Shown here: positions 9,344-17,142 of the stretch, one piece after another
Layout of the letters: each line of letters starts with the position of its first letter
How positions within the stretch are numbered: the stretch's first letter is position 1
NCBI GenBank assembly: GCA_900315765.1
Contig: ONAK01000028.1
Location: 1 to 32,576 of the forward strand
Direction: 5' to 3'
Source: an uncultured Prevotella sp.
Lineage (GTDB): Bacteria > Bacteroidota > Bacteroidia > Bacteroidales > Bacteroidaceae
Length of the DNA stretch: 32,576 nt
Notes under the pieces: generated by a model
What the model was told of the DNA's origin: nothing
The model's database searches: none
Seen by the model: the letters and a program-made list of their open reading frames with translations, nothing else
Program-made: the position numbers and the translations under genes

Positions 9344-11353
9344 TTATTTTTTAAGAAAGTTATCTGTTCGTGTAGGTGAATACATCTCCCAAAGTGAAGC
9401 GATTGTCCATCCTGGAGCAAAGAGATTGTTATAAAATCCTTTTCCGTTCATACCGTAATCCCATGTAGTATGCTGCACTACCTCAGGATAGAAACCAGGT
9501 ACAGCAATTCCGCAAAGACGGTCGGCTGTTGGCATCAACTGGCTGAGCGAGTTGAATATCACATCATGCATCTTCAGGAAACGGGTGTTACTTTTCTGAG
9601 CACCCAACCACTTAACAATATGCGGCAACTCGAATACAAATACATCTATATGATTGTTCTCTACCGAAACATTACTCCAACCTCTGGTCTTAAGACCTAA
9701 GTCGCCAAGCATCTGTCCCTGAGCAAAAGGAACATCCCACATATAGTACCACGAAAGTGCAAAATATGCAGCCTTCTCACAGAGGTCGATATAGTGCTGA
9801 CGCTCTTTGCCTTTAGTAACAGCTGCCAGATAATAAGTTGCAGTTACTGCTGCAATGGCTGCTTCCTTATCCTCGCAATTGGCATCGAGAGTCGACGAAA
9901 AGTAATCGCTCTTTGATATGATGTTCTTTTCAAGATAATCAACAGTTTTACGTGCAGCCTCAAGATACTGTTTCTTGCCAAAGTAACGATAGCCCATGAC
10001 AAGAGCTGAGGTTGATGATGGTGTGCTGCCACCTGTACCATCTACATCGCTGCCATCATCTTTATACTTGCGTGCAAAACTGCCATCTGCTTTCTGTAGT
10101 TTGAGGAAAGCGTCAAGAATGCCCTTAATCTTTAACTCCCAAGCTGGGTGTTTACGACCATGTTCTTTCTCGTACTTAAGATACAGCAGGATGGCATAAA
10201 CGCCCTCAGACTGCTGACGAATAGAGTGAATGACCTTTTCATCGAGAGGAAATCCGCGCTCAAAGTTCACATTATCATAGAAATAGCCTGCACTGGTGAG
10301 TCCGTGCTGCAGATAACTCTCCAAGATTTCCTGACCTGTGGTTACGAGGTCTTGTTCGCCATGCTGCTCACCATACTCGATAGCGTTGAAAGCATTGAGC
10401 AATACGCGCCCAACGAAACCAACCTGTGCCTCGGGGAAAGGCTTGCAATCGCTGGTGAGCAAGGTGTGACCTGAATGATACTTCAAAGGGAAATTACTTA
10501 CATACGACTGGCGGAAATAGTTAGTAAGTCCCTTCTTCATCTCCTCGGGAGTGAAACGTGCCTTCAAGGGCTGCGGATTCAAGCTATCGAAGCAGCGCTG
10601 CCACATCATGGTAACGTGCTCACCAAAATCTTTTGCCTCGCTCTTGCTGATGCGCCACTTAAGTGTCTTGGTCTCACCCTTCTCAATCTTAGCGAAAGCA
10701 AATACTGGTGCTGCCAAGGTGAGTTTACGGATGTAGCGTTTAGGTGTCTCAATATATGGATAGCCAAAGGTTAGCCTGGCTTCTTCCTGTTCACAATCCA
10801 AACCCAGATAACCCAAAGAGGTCTCGCCACTCAGAATGATCTCACCCTGCTGATGAGTGGTCATACACTCCTGCGGTTTATCGAGAATACGGATAACGGC
10901 CATTGATTTACCATTAGCCTTATCATAGACGCTGGTCATTGGCGACGACAGACGATCCTCGCGAAAATTCCAACTCTTCGAAGTATGGAATGAAGGCGCT
11001 TCCTTTGGCGAACGGAGGTTACGATGGTACCAGAAACCAGGCAGATAGAACTCACTGTCGGCCGACTTGATACCTGTGGCAATTGCTGCACCTATATTAT
11101 AATAGGTTGTAGCATTGGCACGGATGGTGAGGGCAAGAACTTTGCCATCGCCGTCGTCAGACAGTTGTTGACTAATACTCAGTGGCAATGTCTTACCCTG
11201 AGGAGCCTTCAGTTCATTGCCTTCTGCATGCAGACTGATAACTTCTGCAGGATTACCTGGCTGCTTGATGCTTATCTGCGTTTGAATATCAAGGGCAGAC
11301 GCTGTAAGCGAAAAAACAGCTAAGGCCGAAACTAAAATTAATTTTCTGTTCAT
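9344..11353 (-). CDS. Secreted PUL protein of unrecognised family, probable alpha/alpha-barrel
   Basis: 669 residues with a signal peptide (MNRKLILVSALAVFSLTASA). I cannot assign it to a named CAZy family. The first 260 residues are beta-rich. The rest has repeated helical segments (GFVGRVLLNAFNAIEYG, QQSEGVYAILLYLKYEKEHG, AALVMGY-like TSALVMGYRYFGKKQYLEAA, AYFALSWYYMWDVPFAQG) as in (alpha/alpha) toroid glycosidases and lyases. Conserved-looking polar clusters that might form an active site are FYDNVNFERG, DGSDVDGTGGSTPSS, TLDANCEDKEA and NVSVENNHIDVFVFE. It lies between a GH43 gene (32 bp upstream) and susC (27 bp downstream), so it should act on the same glycan as the rest of the locus. A catalytic role is inferred from fold resemblance and position only. 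Confidence 0.75.
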   Translation of the reverse strand: MNRKLILVSALAVFSLTASALDIQTQISIKQPGNPAEVISLHAEGNELKAPQGKTLPLSISQQLSDDGDGKVLALTIRANATTYYNIGAAIATGIKSADSEFYLPGFWYHRNLRSPKEAPSFHTSKSWNFREDRLSSPMTSVYDKANGKSMAVIRILDKPQECMTTHQQGEIILSGETSLGYLGLDCEQEEARLTFGYPYIETPKRYIRKLTLAAPVFAFAKIEKGETKTLKWRISKSEAKDFGEHVTMMWQRCFDSLNPQPLKARFTPEEMKKGLTNYFRQSYVSNFPLKYHSGHTLLTSDCKPFPEAQVGFVGRVLLNAFNAIEYGEQHGEQDLVTTGQEILESYLQHGLTSAGYFYDNVNFERGFPLDEKVIHSIRQQSEGVYAILLYLKYEKEHGRKHPAWELKIKGILDAFLKLQKADGSFARKYKDDGSDVDGTGGSTPSSTSALVMGYRYFGKKQYLEAARKTVDYLEKNIISKSDYFSSTLDANCEDKEAAIAAVTATYYLAAVTKGKERQHYIDLCEKAAYFALSWYYMWDVPFAQGQMLGDLGLKTRGWSNVSVENNHIDVFVFELPHIVKWLGAQKSNTRFLKMHDVIFNSLSQLMPTADRLCGIAVPGFYPEVVQHTTWDYGMNGKGFYNNLFAPGWTIASLWEMYSPTRTDNFLKK

Positions 11354-11385
11354 ATTTTAAAGTTTTGTTGGTTTTATATATTCTA

Positions 11386-12390
11386 CTATTTCGATAGATA
11401 ATGGAATGTATCATCACTCACGCAAAAAGTGGTTCCAAGGTACTTCAATCCCACTACAGCTGTCTTACGAGGACTAACCTCTGTAAAACTCTGATGGGTA
11501 TGGAACACATAATTCCAATCACCATTGACATCCTTAAAGATATCACCATGACCAGTACCATAATAGCCAATATTGGAACGATTGATAACAGACTGCTTCG
11601 ATTTGGCCCACGGTCCGTAAGGCGATGATGCTGTGGCTACTCCTACGGCATAGTCGATATTACGGAAGTCATTGGCCGAATAGAACATATAATAGGTATC
11701 GCCTATGTGCAGCACTGTTGGTCCTTCGGTTACCGGCCAATTGGCATTGGCAGTATTTTCCCATTGTTCAGTGGCATACACGCACTCTTTAGCAGTTTTT
11801 TCCTTAATACCCATCAGATCATCTGTCATCTCTGCCACGAAAATACGGTTACCATCCTGCAATCGTACATGATAGAGATACGCCTTACCATCGGTATCAA
11901 AGAACACAAAAGGATCAATAGCCTTACCAGGAGTAGCAATAGCCTTTTTTACATCCTGCGTGAAAGGCCCCTTTGGCGAGTTCGATTTTGCGACAGCAAT
12001 CTGCTCATTGGCTGTATAGAACATATAATAGGTATTGTCTTTCTTAAATACTTGTGGTGCCCAAAAGCCTGTAGTACCGAATGACGTAGCACCCGACAAG
12101 CAGAAGCCATTGGCATTTCCAACAGGTCCCTGCCAAGTATTCAGGTCCTTTGACTGGTAGACATAGAATCCGTAGCCAGAGTTACTAGCGGTGCCATATA
12201 AATAATATGTACCATCCTCATCAAGGAATATCGTTGGGTCGGCTTCTGTCAGAATCTCCTTTTTGGGTGCTGCAGGAGCATCGGGAACCTGAATGACATC
12301 GTTACCAGTTTCATTAGAACTGCACGATGGCAAAACAGACAGCACTCCAAGAATAGTCAAAGACAATCGTAAGTTATGCTTTTTATACAT
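11386..12390 (-). CDS. GH43 family lipoprotein, first gene of the PUL operon
   Basis: 334 residues from ATG at 12390. The frame is open to 12441, but a -7 box (12429-12436) lies inside that extension and Met at 12390 begins a clean lipoprotein signal with lipobox LPSC (Cys23). GH43 residues: base Asp51 in EADPTIF, Asp159 in AIDPFVF, acid Glu222 in VTEGPTV; GTYYLYGT and TGHGDIF are typical of the fold. The family covers alpha-L-arabinofuranosidases, beta-xylosidases and exo-galactanases; which applies is not decided by sequence. It differs strongly from the GH43 at 3077-4129, so the two probably cut different linkages of one glycan. Confidence 0.88.
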   Translation of the reverse strand: MYKKHNLRLSLTILGVLSVLPSCSSNETGNDVIQVPDAPAAPKKEILTEADPTIFLDEDGTYYLYGTASNSGYGFYVYQSKDLNTWQGPVGNANGFCLSGATSFGTTGFWAPQVFKKDNTYYMFYTANEQIAVAKSNSPKGPFTQDVKKAIATPGKAIDPFVFFDTDGKAYLYHVRLQDGNRIFVAEMTDDLMGIKEKTAKECVYATEQWENTANANWPVTEGPTVLHIGDTYYMFYSANDFRNIDYAVGVATASSPYGPWAKSKQSVINRSNIGYYGTGHGDIFKDVNGDWNYVFHTHQSFTEVSPRKTAVVGLKYLGTTFCVSDDTFHYLSK

Positions 12391-12428
12391 TTTAGTTATA
12401 ATAAGAGTTGTTGATAAAGATTTCGCTG

Positions 12429-12436
12429 CAAAAATA
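12429..12436 (-). promoter_or_regulatory. -7 box of the PUL operon promoter
   Basis: TATTTTTG on the minus strand matches TAnnTTTG and lies 38 bp before the GH43 ATG at 12390. No TTTG is present about 20 nt upstream, as expected for a promoter that needs an activator. The direct repeat at 12458-12491 takes the place of the -33 region. Confidence 0.65.
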
Positions 12437-12457
12437 GACAAATAAGAATTTATGGGC

Positions 12458-12491
12458 GGGTAAAATTGTCCACGAAACGGGTAACATTGTC
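12458..12491. promoter_or_regulatory. Direct repeat, candidate HTCS operator
   Basis: GGGTAAAATTGTC (12458-12470) and GGGTAACATTGTC (12479-12491) agree at 12 of 13 positions and start 21 bp apart, two helical turns. AraC-type DNA-binding domains like the one at the C-terminus of the neighbouring HTCS usually contact such direct repeats next to the -33 region. The proximal copy ends about 22 bp before the PUL -7 box. The assignment to this regulator is inferred from position. Confidence 0.55.
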
Positions 12492-12521
12492 AAAAGTACA
12501 GAAAAAATGAACATAATTATA

Positions 12522-12550
12522 GATTAATTCAGGATTAATCGCTAAATTTG
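12522..12550 (+). promoter_or_regulatory. HTCS gene promoter -7 box with adjacent inverted repeat
   Basis: TAAATTTG at 12543-12550 matches TAnnTTTG and ends 17 bp before the HTCS ATG. No good -33 TTTG is seen. Immediately upstream, GATTAAT (12522-12528) and ATTAATC (12534-12540) form a perfect 7-bp inverted repeat over a 5-nt centre, placed where a repressor or autoregulator could cover the promoter. Confidence 0.45.
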
Positions 12551-12567
12551 CACACAGATATAACGAC

Positions 12568-15500
12568 ATGATGAAACATTTTTCTTTTATCCTTGTGTGG
12601 CTCTTTACGAGTTTGTTGGCAGATGCTGCAGAATTTAAGTTCCAGCATCTTAACACATCATATGGTCTACCAAACCAACAGGTAGAGAGTCTGGTTCAGG
12701 ATGAAGAAGGCTATATATGGATAGGTACGCGTAACGGATTGGCCAGATACGATGGTTATAATATCGAGACTTATTACCACATCGAAGGCAAATCAAACTC
12801 GCTGGTACATAACTTTGTGCACGGACTGTTTGTAGATTCCAAGCATCGTTTGTGGATTAGTACTGAAAATGGCGTAAGTCTGTATCGCCCCAAAACCGAT
12901 GACTTCCGGAACTACTATAACGTCAGAGGCTATTGCACCAGTTTTGTTGAGACCAACGATGGACGAGTGATGACTGGATACGGACAGTTGTTTGCCTACG
13001 ATGCGAAACTCGACTCGTTCGTTGTTATCCCATCGCTCAATGCTGGCACGATAGCATCGCTTGCCAAAGATAAAGCAGGCAATGTATATGTATCTGCCAG
13101 TGAGATGATCTTTTCGATGGATGCCAGTTTAACCAGAATCTTACCACTCGATATAACTATCAATGGCGGCCAGCCAGTAAGCCATAACGCTATCCTACCT
13201 TTGCTTGTTGATTCCAAACAGCGCCTTTGGGTGGGCTGTAATGATGGCAGCGTTACTTGCTACGACCTTAAGACAAAAGCTCAGCAGCTATATACTGCCA
13301 ACATGCTTACAGGCGGAATAGTACGAGTTATTATCGAGGATAAGCAGCAACGCATCTGGTTTGGTACCGAGAATGGCATTCTCACCCTGAATCCTGATGG
13401 CAGTAGAGTCCTCACCCAGAAAGGTTATAACAGCGACGGTTTATCGGACAATGCTGTGTATAGCATCATATCCGATCGTCAGAACAACATCTGGATAGGC
13501 TCATACTTTGGTGGCATTGATTACATGTCAAGTCAAAAGCCTCAGTTCCGCCATTTTAATCCAAGTCCCGCCAGTGGCGAACTGAAAGCACGCATTCCTC
13601 GAATGATGACTGAGGTTTCGCCGGGAATATTCTGGATAGCAACTGAGGACCAAGGAGTAAATATCTTCAATTCGATTACTGGTCAATTCATACCATTCAC
13701 TGGTATTCCTGGTTTAGACTCGAACACTCACAGTATTTATTACGACCACAAGACATCAGATATCTGGATAGGAACAAGATTCAAGGGATTGTTCCGTTAC
13801 AATTTGCAGACACATAAGAGTGCTCAATACTATCAAACCAAGGGGGTGACATCTGAAGGAATTTTCTATCTTACCCGCGATAAAAACGGACGACTATGGG
13901 TGGCCACAATGGAGGGACTGCGCTATTATGACGACAAGACTGACACATTCTGCTCTTTGGGGCACGACAGACTTGATAGAACATTCGTTTACTCGCTGTT
14001 TGTTGACAGCCACAACCAGTTGTGGGCAAGTACTGTGGCAGATGGTTTGTTCTGCATCAGTAACAACAATATTACCAATTACACCAAGCAAAACGGTTGT
14101 GGACTTACCGACAATTATATCATCTCGTCGTTCGAAGACTCTAAAGGTCGACTATGGATAGGCACCAATAACAACGGGCTCTTCTGGCTCGACAGTAAGA
14201 GTGGCAAGGTTCATCAGGCCGAGACATGGATACCGCGCCAATGTACGGTGTGCAGTATTGTTGAAGATAAAGCTGGGAGCCTATGGATAGGTACCGACCA
14301 AGGTTTGTACAGCCACCGACTTAGCGATGGTCACACACGCCGCTACTCTGCTGGTGCAGAACTGCCAGTAAACCAGTTCAACTTCACATCTACCTATTTG
14401 GCTTCAGATGGACGTGTGCTCATGGGTACATTCGACGGGTTGATATCGTTTCAGCCACAAAAGATGCACGCTGAGACCAGAAATATGCTAGTACATTTCA
14501 AGAAACTGTTTGTTAACGACCAGATAGTTTCGCATATTGATTACACAGACCGCATCACACTGAGTTATGAGGAATCGCACTCGTTCCACATAGAATACAG
14601 TGTAGTGATGCCCGAGAATGTGCAAGGCATACAATACCAGATAAAAGTAGACGGCATTGATAACGATTGGCGCGATGTTGGCACTGAACGTAGATTCTAC
14701 GGCTATCTGCTCAGTCCAGGCACCTATACCTTACATGTAAGAGCAAACACCAGCGACGGTGATTGGGATCAATGCCCAGAGCGCACCATGAAGATGGTTA
14801 TCAAGGCTCCTTTCTACCTCTCTACTATAGCATACATTATTTATCTGCTGTGCTTTATCGGTCTGGTCGTAGGCGGACTGTCTCTATACAACATGCGTAT
14901 CAAGGAACAGGAAAAGATACGCTATGCCAATATGGAGAAAGAAAAGATTGAAGAGATTGACCGCATGAAGTCGAACTTCTTCACAATGGTATCCCACGAG
15001 CTAAAAACGCCTTTGTCGCTCATCATGGCCCCTCTCAAAAGCATCGGAGCCAGCAAGGTAGACAAAGAGGTGGGCGAATCGCTGAATATGGCCATACGCA
15101 ACTGCTCAAAGATGGAGCATCTGATAAACGAACTGGTAACTTTCAACAAGATTGAATCAGATAATTTCCCGTTCTACGTACAGCAGGGTAACCCTGTGGA
15201 GTTTGTGGGTGTGGTGGCAAGTAATTTTTACGAAGCCATTCAAACCAAGGGGTTAAATCTCAAGGTTGATTGCATTGATAACGGTGAAGATGGATGGTTC
15301 TCACCATCATATATTGAGCATATTCTGAACAACCTGATGTCGAACGCCATCAAGTTCACAGGTAACGGTGGCGCCATCACCATCCATGCCGAGATTACAC
15401 AGACAGCGGATTCGCCCGACTTATTCCTGAAGATGCAGGTAACCGATACTGGTATCGGCATTATCAAAGATGAACAGAAGAATATATTTGAACGTTTCTA

Positions 15501-16560
15501 CCAGACCAAGCGCGGCTACAGCACCAACAGCAGCGGCTGGGGCATCGGTCTGGCACTCATCCGCCGACTGGTGGAGATACACAAAGGCTCGGTATCGGTA
15601 GAGAGCGAGTTGGGCAAGGGCAGCACGTTTACGGTACTGCTGAACATTTCGGGCAACGCATTCTCGGATAAGAACAAGATTGCAGGCGATAGCGAACAAG
15701 CCACGGTAAGCAGCTATCTCAGTAAGCTCGATGCCACACCTGTGACCATTGCGGGCAGTGCCATTTCGGCCAACACTAACCCATCGGCCCCAGCAGCACA
15801 TAAACAAACCCTGCTGGTGGTTGAGGATAATGAGGATATGCTGAAGTTCCTGGAGCAGCTATTTGCTGCCGATTACAACGTTATTACTGCACCAGACGGT
15901 CAGCAGGCGTGGGACATCGCCATCAGTAGGACGGATATCAACCTGGTGGTATCGGATGTGATGATGCCTGTGATGACTGGTGCCGAACTATGTAACATGA
16001 TAAAGGGTAACATGAGCACCAGTCATATACCCGTGATTCTGCTCACAGCCAAGGGCGACCCTGAGGATGTGAAGGATGGTTATCGCAATGGTGCCGATGC
16101 TTATGTGCTGAAGCCATTCGACCCCGAAGCACTTTCATTACAAATCAGCAATCTGCTCAAACTGATACAATCCCGCCAAAAGTCGATCTTCAATGACGGC
16201 GAGACAGAGGTGGAGCAGAACGATAGTCTGACCCAGCTTGACCGCGACTTCATCCAACGCCTGATAACACTTGTGGATAGCAACATCGGCAACGCCAACT
16301 TCTCGGTTACAGATATCACAACAGAACTGGGCATGAGTCGCAGTCTGCTGCACACCAAAATGAAGAATCTGATGAACACCTCGGCTGGCGACTATATCCG
16401 ACACAAACGCATCCAGAAAGCCTGCCAGATGATAGCCGACGGGCATAACGTATCAGAGACAGCCTACAGCTGCGGCTTTGCCGACCCGAATTACTTCTCG
16501 AAGGTATTCAAGAAAGTAGTTGGCGTAGCACCATCCGAATATACTAAACAATCGCACTAA
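12568..16560 (+). CDS. Hybrid two-component system (HTCS) regulator of the PUL
   Basis: 1330 residues, a one-protein sensor and transcription factor. Order: signal peptide (to about 21), two periplasmic beta-propellers built of Reg_prop repeats (GYIWIGTRNGLARYDG and many similar WIGT units, about 30-640), a Y_Y_Y domain (about 665-745), one membrane helix (about 750-776), histidine kinase with His810 in VSHELKTPLS and an ATPase domain (NNLMSNAIKFTG, GWGIGLALIRRL), receiver with Asp1130 in VVSDVMMPV, and an AraC-type helix-turn-helix (about 1230-1328, HNVSETAYSCGFADPNYFSKVFKK). By family knowledge it binds an oligosaccharide in the periplasm and activates the adjacent susCD operon. It is divergent from that operon, and the intergenic direct repeat is its likely target. 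Confidence 0.96.
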   Translation: MMKHFSFILVWLFTSLLADAAEFKFQHLNTSYGLPNQQVESLVQDEEGYIWIGTRNGLARYDGYNIETYYHIEGKSNSLVHNFVHGLFVDSKHRLWISTENGVSLYRPKTDDFRNYYNVRGYCTSFVETNDGRVMTGYGQLFAYDAKLDSFVVIPSLNAGTIASLAKDKAGNVYVSASEMIFSMDASLTRILPLDITINGGQPVSHNAILPLLVDSKQRLWVGCNDGSVTCYDLKTKAQQLYTANMLTGGIVRVIIEDKQQRIWFGTENGILTLNPDGSRVLTQKGYNSDGLSDNAVYSIISDRQNNIWIGSYFGGIDYMSSQKPQFRHFNPSPASGELKARIPRMMTEVSPGIFWIATEDQGVNIFNSITGQFIPFTGIPGLDSNTHSIYYDHKTSDIWIGTRFKGLFRYNLQTHKSAQYYQTKGVTSEGIFYLTRDKNGRLWVATMEGLRYYDDKTDTFCSLGHDRLDRTFVYSLFVDSHNQLWASTVADGLFCISNNNITNYTKQNGCGLTDNYIISSFEDSKGRLWIGTNNNGLFWLDSKSGKVHQAETWIPRQCTVCSIVEDKAGSLWIGTDQGLYSHRLSDGHTRRYSAGAELPVNQFNFTSTYLASDGRVLMGTFDGLISFQPQKMHAETRNMLVHFKKLFVNDQIVSHIDYTDRITLSYEESHSFHIEYSVVMPENVQGIQYQIKVDGIDNDWRDVGTERRFYGYLLSPGTYTLHVRANTSDGDWDQCPERTMKMVIKAPFYLSTIAYIIYLLCFIGLVVGGLSLYNMRIKEQEKIRYANMEKEKIEEIDRMKSNFFTMVSHELKTPLSLIMAPLKSIGASKVDKEVGESLNMAIRNCSKMEHLINELVTFNKIESDNFPFYVQQGNPVEFVGVVASNFYEAIQTKGLNLKVDCIDNGEDGWFSPSYIEHILNNLMSNAIKFTGNGGAITIHAEITQTADSPDLFLKMQVTDTGIGIIKDEQKNIFERFYQTKRGYSTNSSGWGIGLALIRRLVEIHKGSVSVESELGKGSTFTVLLNISGNAFSDKNKIAGDSEQATVSSYLSKLDATPVTIAGSAISANTNPSAPAAHKQTLLVVEDNEDMLKFLEQLFAADYNVITAPDGQQAWDIAISRTDINLVVSDVMMPVMTGAELCNMIKGNMSTSHIPVILLTAKGDPEDVKDGYRNGADAYVLKPFDPEALSLQISNLLKLIQSRQKSIFNDGETEVEQNDSLTQLDRDFIQRLITLVDSNIGNANFSVTDITTELGMSRSLLHTKMKNLMNTSAGDYIRHKRIQKACQMIADGHNVSETAYSCGFADPNYFSKVFKKVVGVAPSEYTKQSH

Positions 16561-16640
16561 GCAATCATCAGTACTCCTCTGTGTTACTCAAAAAACATAA
16601 AAATATCACTTTTTTATGTAACAAGCTGTTATTCAGGCAA

Positions 16641-16674
16641 TTATCTATGGTGATAGATAATCAATATCTATCAC
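16641..16674. repeat. Overlapping hairpins built on GTGATAGAT, copy 1
   Basis: GTGATAGAT (16650-16658) and ATCTATCAC (16666-16674) form a 9-bp stem over 7 nt. The same middle arm also pairs with TTATCTAT at 16641-16648 (ATAGATAA, 16653-16660), so two stems compete for one arm. The outer hairpin recurs at 16852-16876 with the same 7-nt spacer ending in CAAT. Confidence 0.75.
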
Positions 16675-16751
16675 TTACATACACTACTAGCTACACTCTA
16701 TCTAACTATCTGAAAATAAGACTTTTGCAGCCACCCGCTATCATCTTTAAT

Positions 16752-16772
16752 AGTAAAACAAATTGTTTTACT
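16752..16772. repeat. Perfect 21-bp palindrome, copy 1
   Basis: Arms AGTAAAACAA and TTGTTTTACT surround a single central A. A second copy at 16818-16838 has the same arms and a central G. The two centres are 66 bp apart. Confidence 0.85.
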
Positions 16773-16817
16773 TTGTCGGAGATATGTAAAACATGTCGTA
16801 GAAGTATGACTTTACAA

Positions 16818-16838
16818 AGTAAAACAAGTTGTTTTACT
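16818..16838. repeat. Perfect 21-bp palindrome, copy 2
   Basis: Same arms as the copy at 16752-16772, with central G. The bases just outside differ, so only the palindrome itself is conserved. The sequence between the copies holds a partial GTAAAACA (16785-16792). Confidence 0.85.
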
Positions 16839-16842
16839 ATGA

Positions 16843-16876
16843 GTGATAGTAGTGATAGATGTGCAATATCTATCAC
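16843..16876. repeat. GTGATAGAT hairpin, copy 2, with a tandem half-site
   Basis: GTGATAGAT (16852-16860) and ATCTATCAC (16868-16876) repeat the hairpin seen at 16650-16674. A truncated copy, GTGATAG at 16843-16849, sits exactly 9 bp upstream in direct orientation. A further GTGATAGAT stands alone at 16917-16925. Confidence 0.75.
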
Positions 16877-17082
16877 CTTACCTAACAACCTGTCTTACAA
16901 TAAGATACAAAGAAAAGTGATAGATAATAAAAAAAACATAATCTCGCTTATTATCGCCAATATTTTGTATATTTGCCACATGAAAGATAAAGTTGACCAC
17001 TATACTATATGTTTTATTGGTTGAAGATTACCCGTGGTAAACACAACAAATCTTTCAAATTATTAAAGAAAAGCGCACAAAA

Positions 17083-17114
17083 TTTGGCATATTGACATCT
17101 TTTTTGTACTTTTG
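17083..17114 (+). promoter_or_regulatory. Promoter of the O-acetylhomoserine sulfhydrylase gene
   Basis: TTTG (17083-17086), a 20-nt spacer, then TACTTTTG (17107-17114) fit the Bacteroidota consensus. It ends 28 bp before the ATG at 17143, so the leader is too short for a SAM riboswitch. Because the promoter lies inside the open frame that starts at 17092, it decides the start in favour of 17143. Confidence 0.8.
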
Positions 17115-17142
17115 CCGGCAAATTGTAAAACAAAACATTAAA

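Larger units (their letters stand above)
16561..17082. other. Gene-free AT-rich stretch packed with palindromic repeats
   Basis: The 582 bp between the HTCS stop and the metY ATG hold no gene I can support. A 147-codon open frame (16581-17024) exists, but its codons cover two copies of a palindrome and several GTGATAGAT motifs, so its apparent peptide repeat (SKTNCFTLS, SKTSCFTMS) is a by-product of the DNA repeats. The stretch contains two related palindromes, two GTGATAGAT hairpins, a further single copy at 16917-16925, and an AT-only hairpin just after the HTCS (16595-16619). A TATATTTG box at 16968-16975 could be an extra promoter, but it lacks a -33 partner. Confidence 0.6.

Noticed and set aside
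12450-12656. Minus-strand open frame across the HTCS start and the intergenic operator
   Set aside because: It overlaps the HTCS signal peptide and the proposed operator and resembles no protein.
16595-16619. Intrinsic terminator after the HTCS gene
   Set aside because: The stem ACATAAAAA/TTTTTATGT contains one G-C pair at most per arm and is too weak to call; it is mentioned only as part of the repeat stretch.
16641-16925. CRISPR array
   Set aside because: The repeats are short, in both orientations and irregularly spaced, with no uniform spacers and no cas genes nearby.
16581-17024. 147-codon open frame in the repeat region as a hypothetical protein
   Set aside because: Its internal peptide repeat is the translation of the two DNA palindromes, it has no recognisable domain, and it is AT-rich like non-coding DNA here.
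16561-17142. SAM riboswitch or other methionine leader before metY
   Set aside because: The metY promoter leaves a leader of only about 20 nt and no SAM riboswitch core was recognisable in the stretch.
16561-17142. Mobile element or integration site
   Set aside because: No transposase, integrase, target-site duplication or tRNA was found around the repeats.
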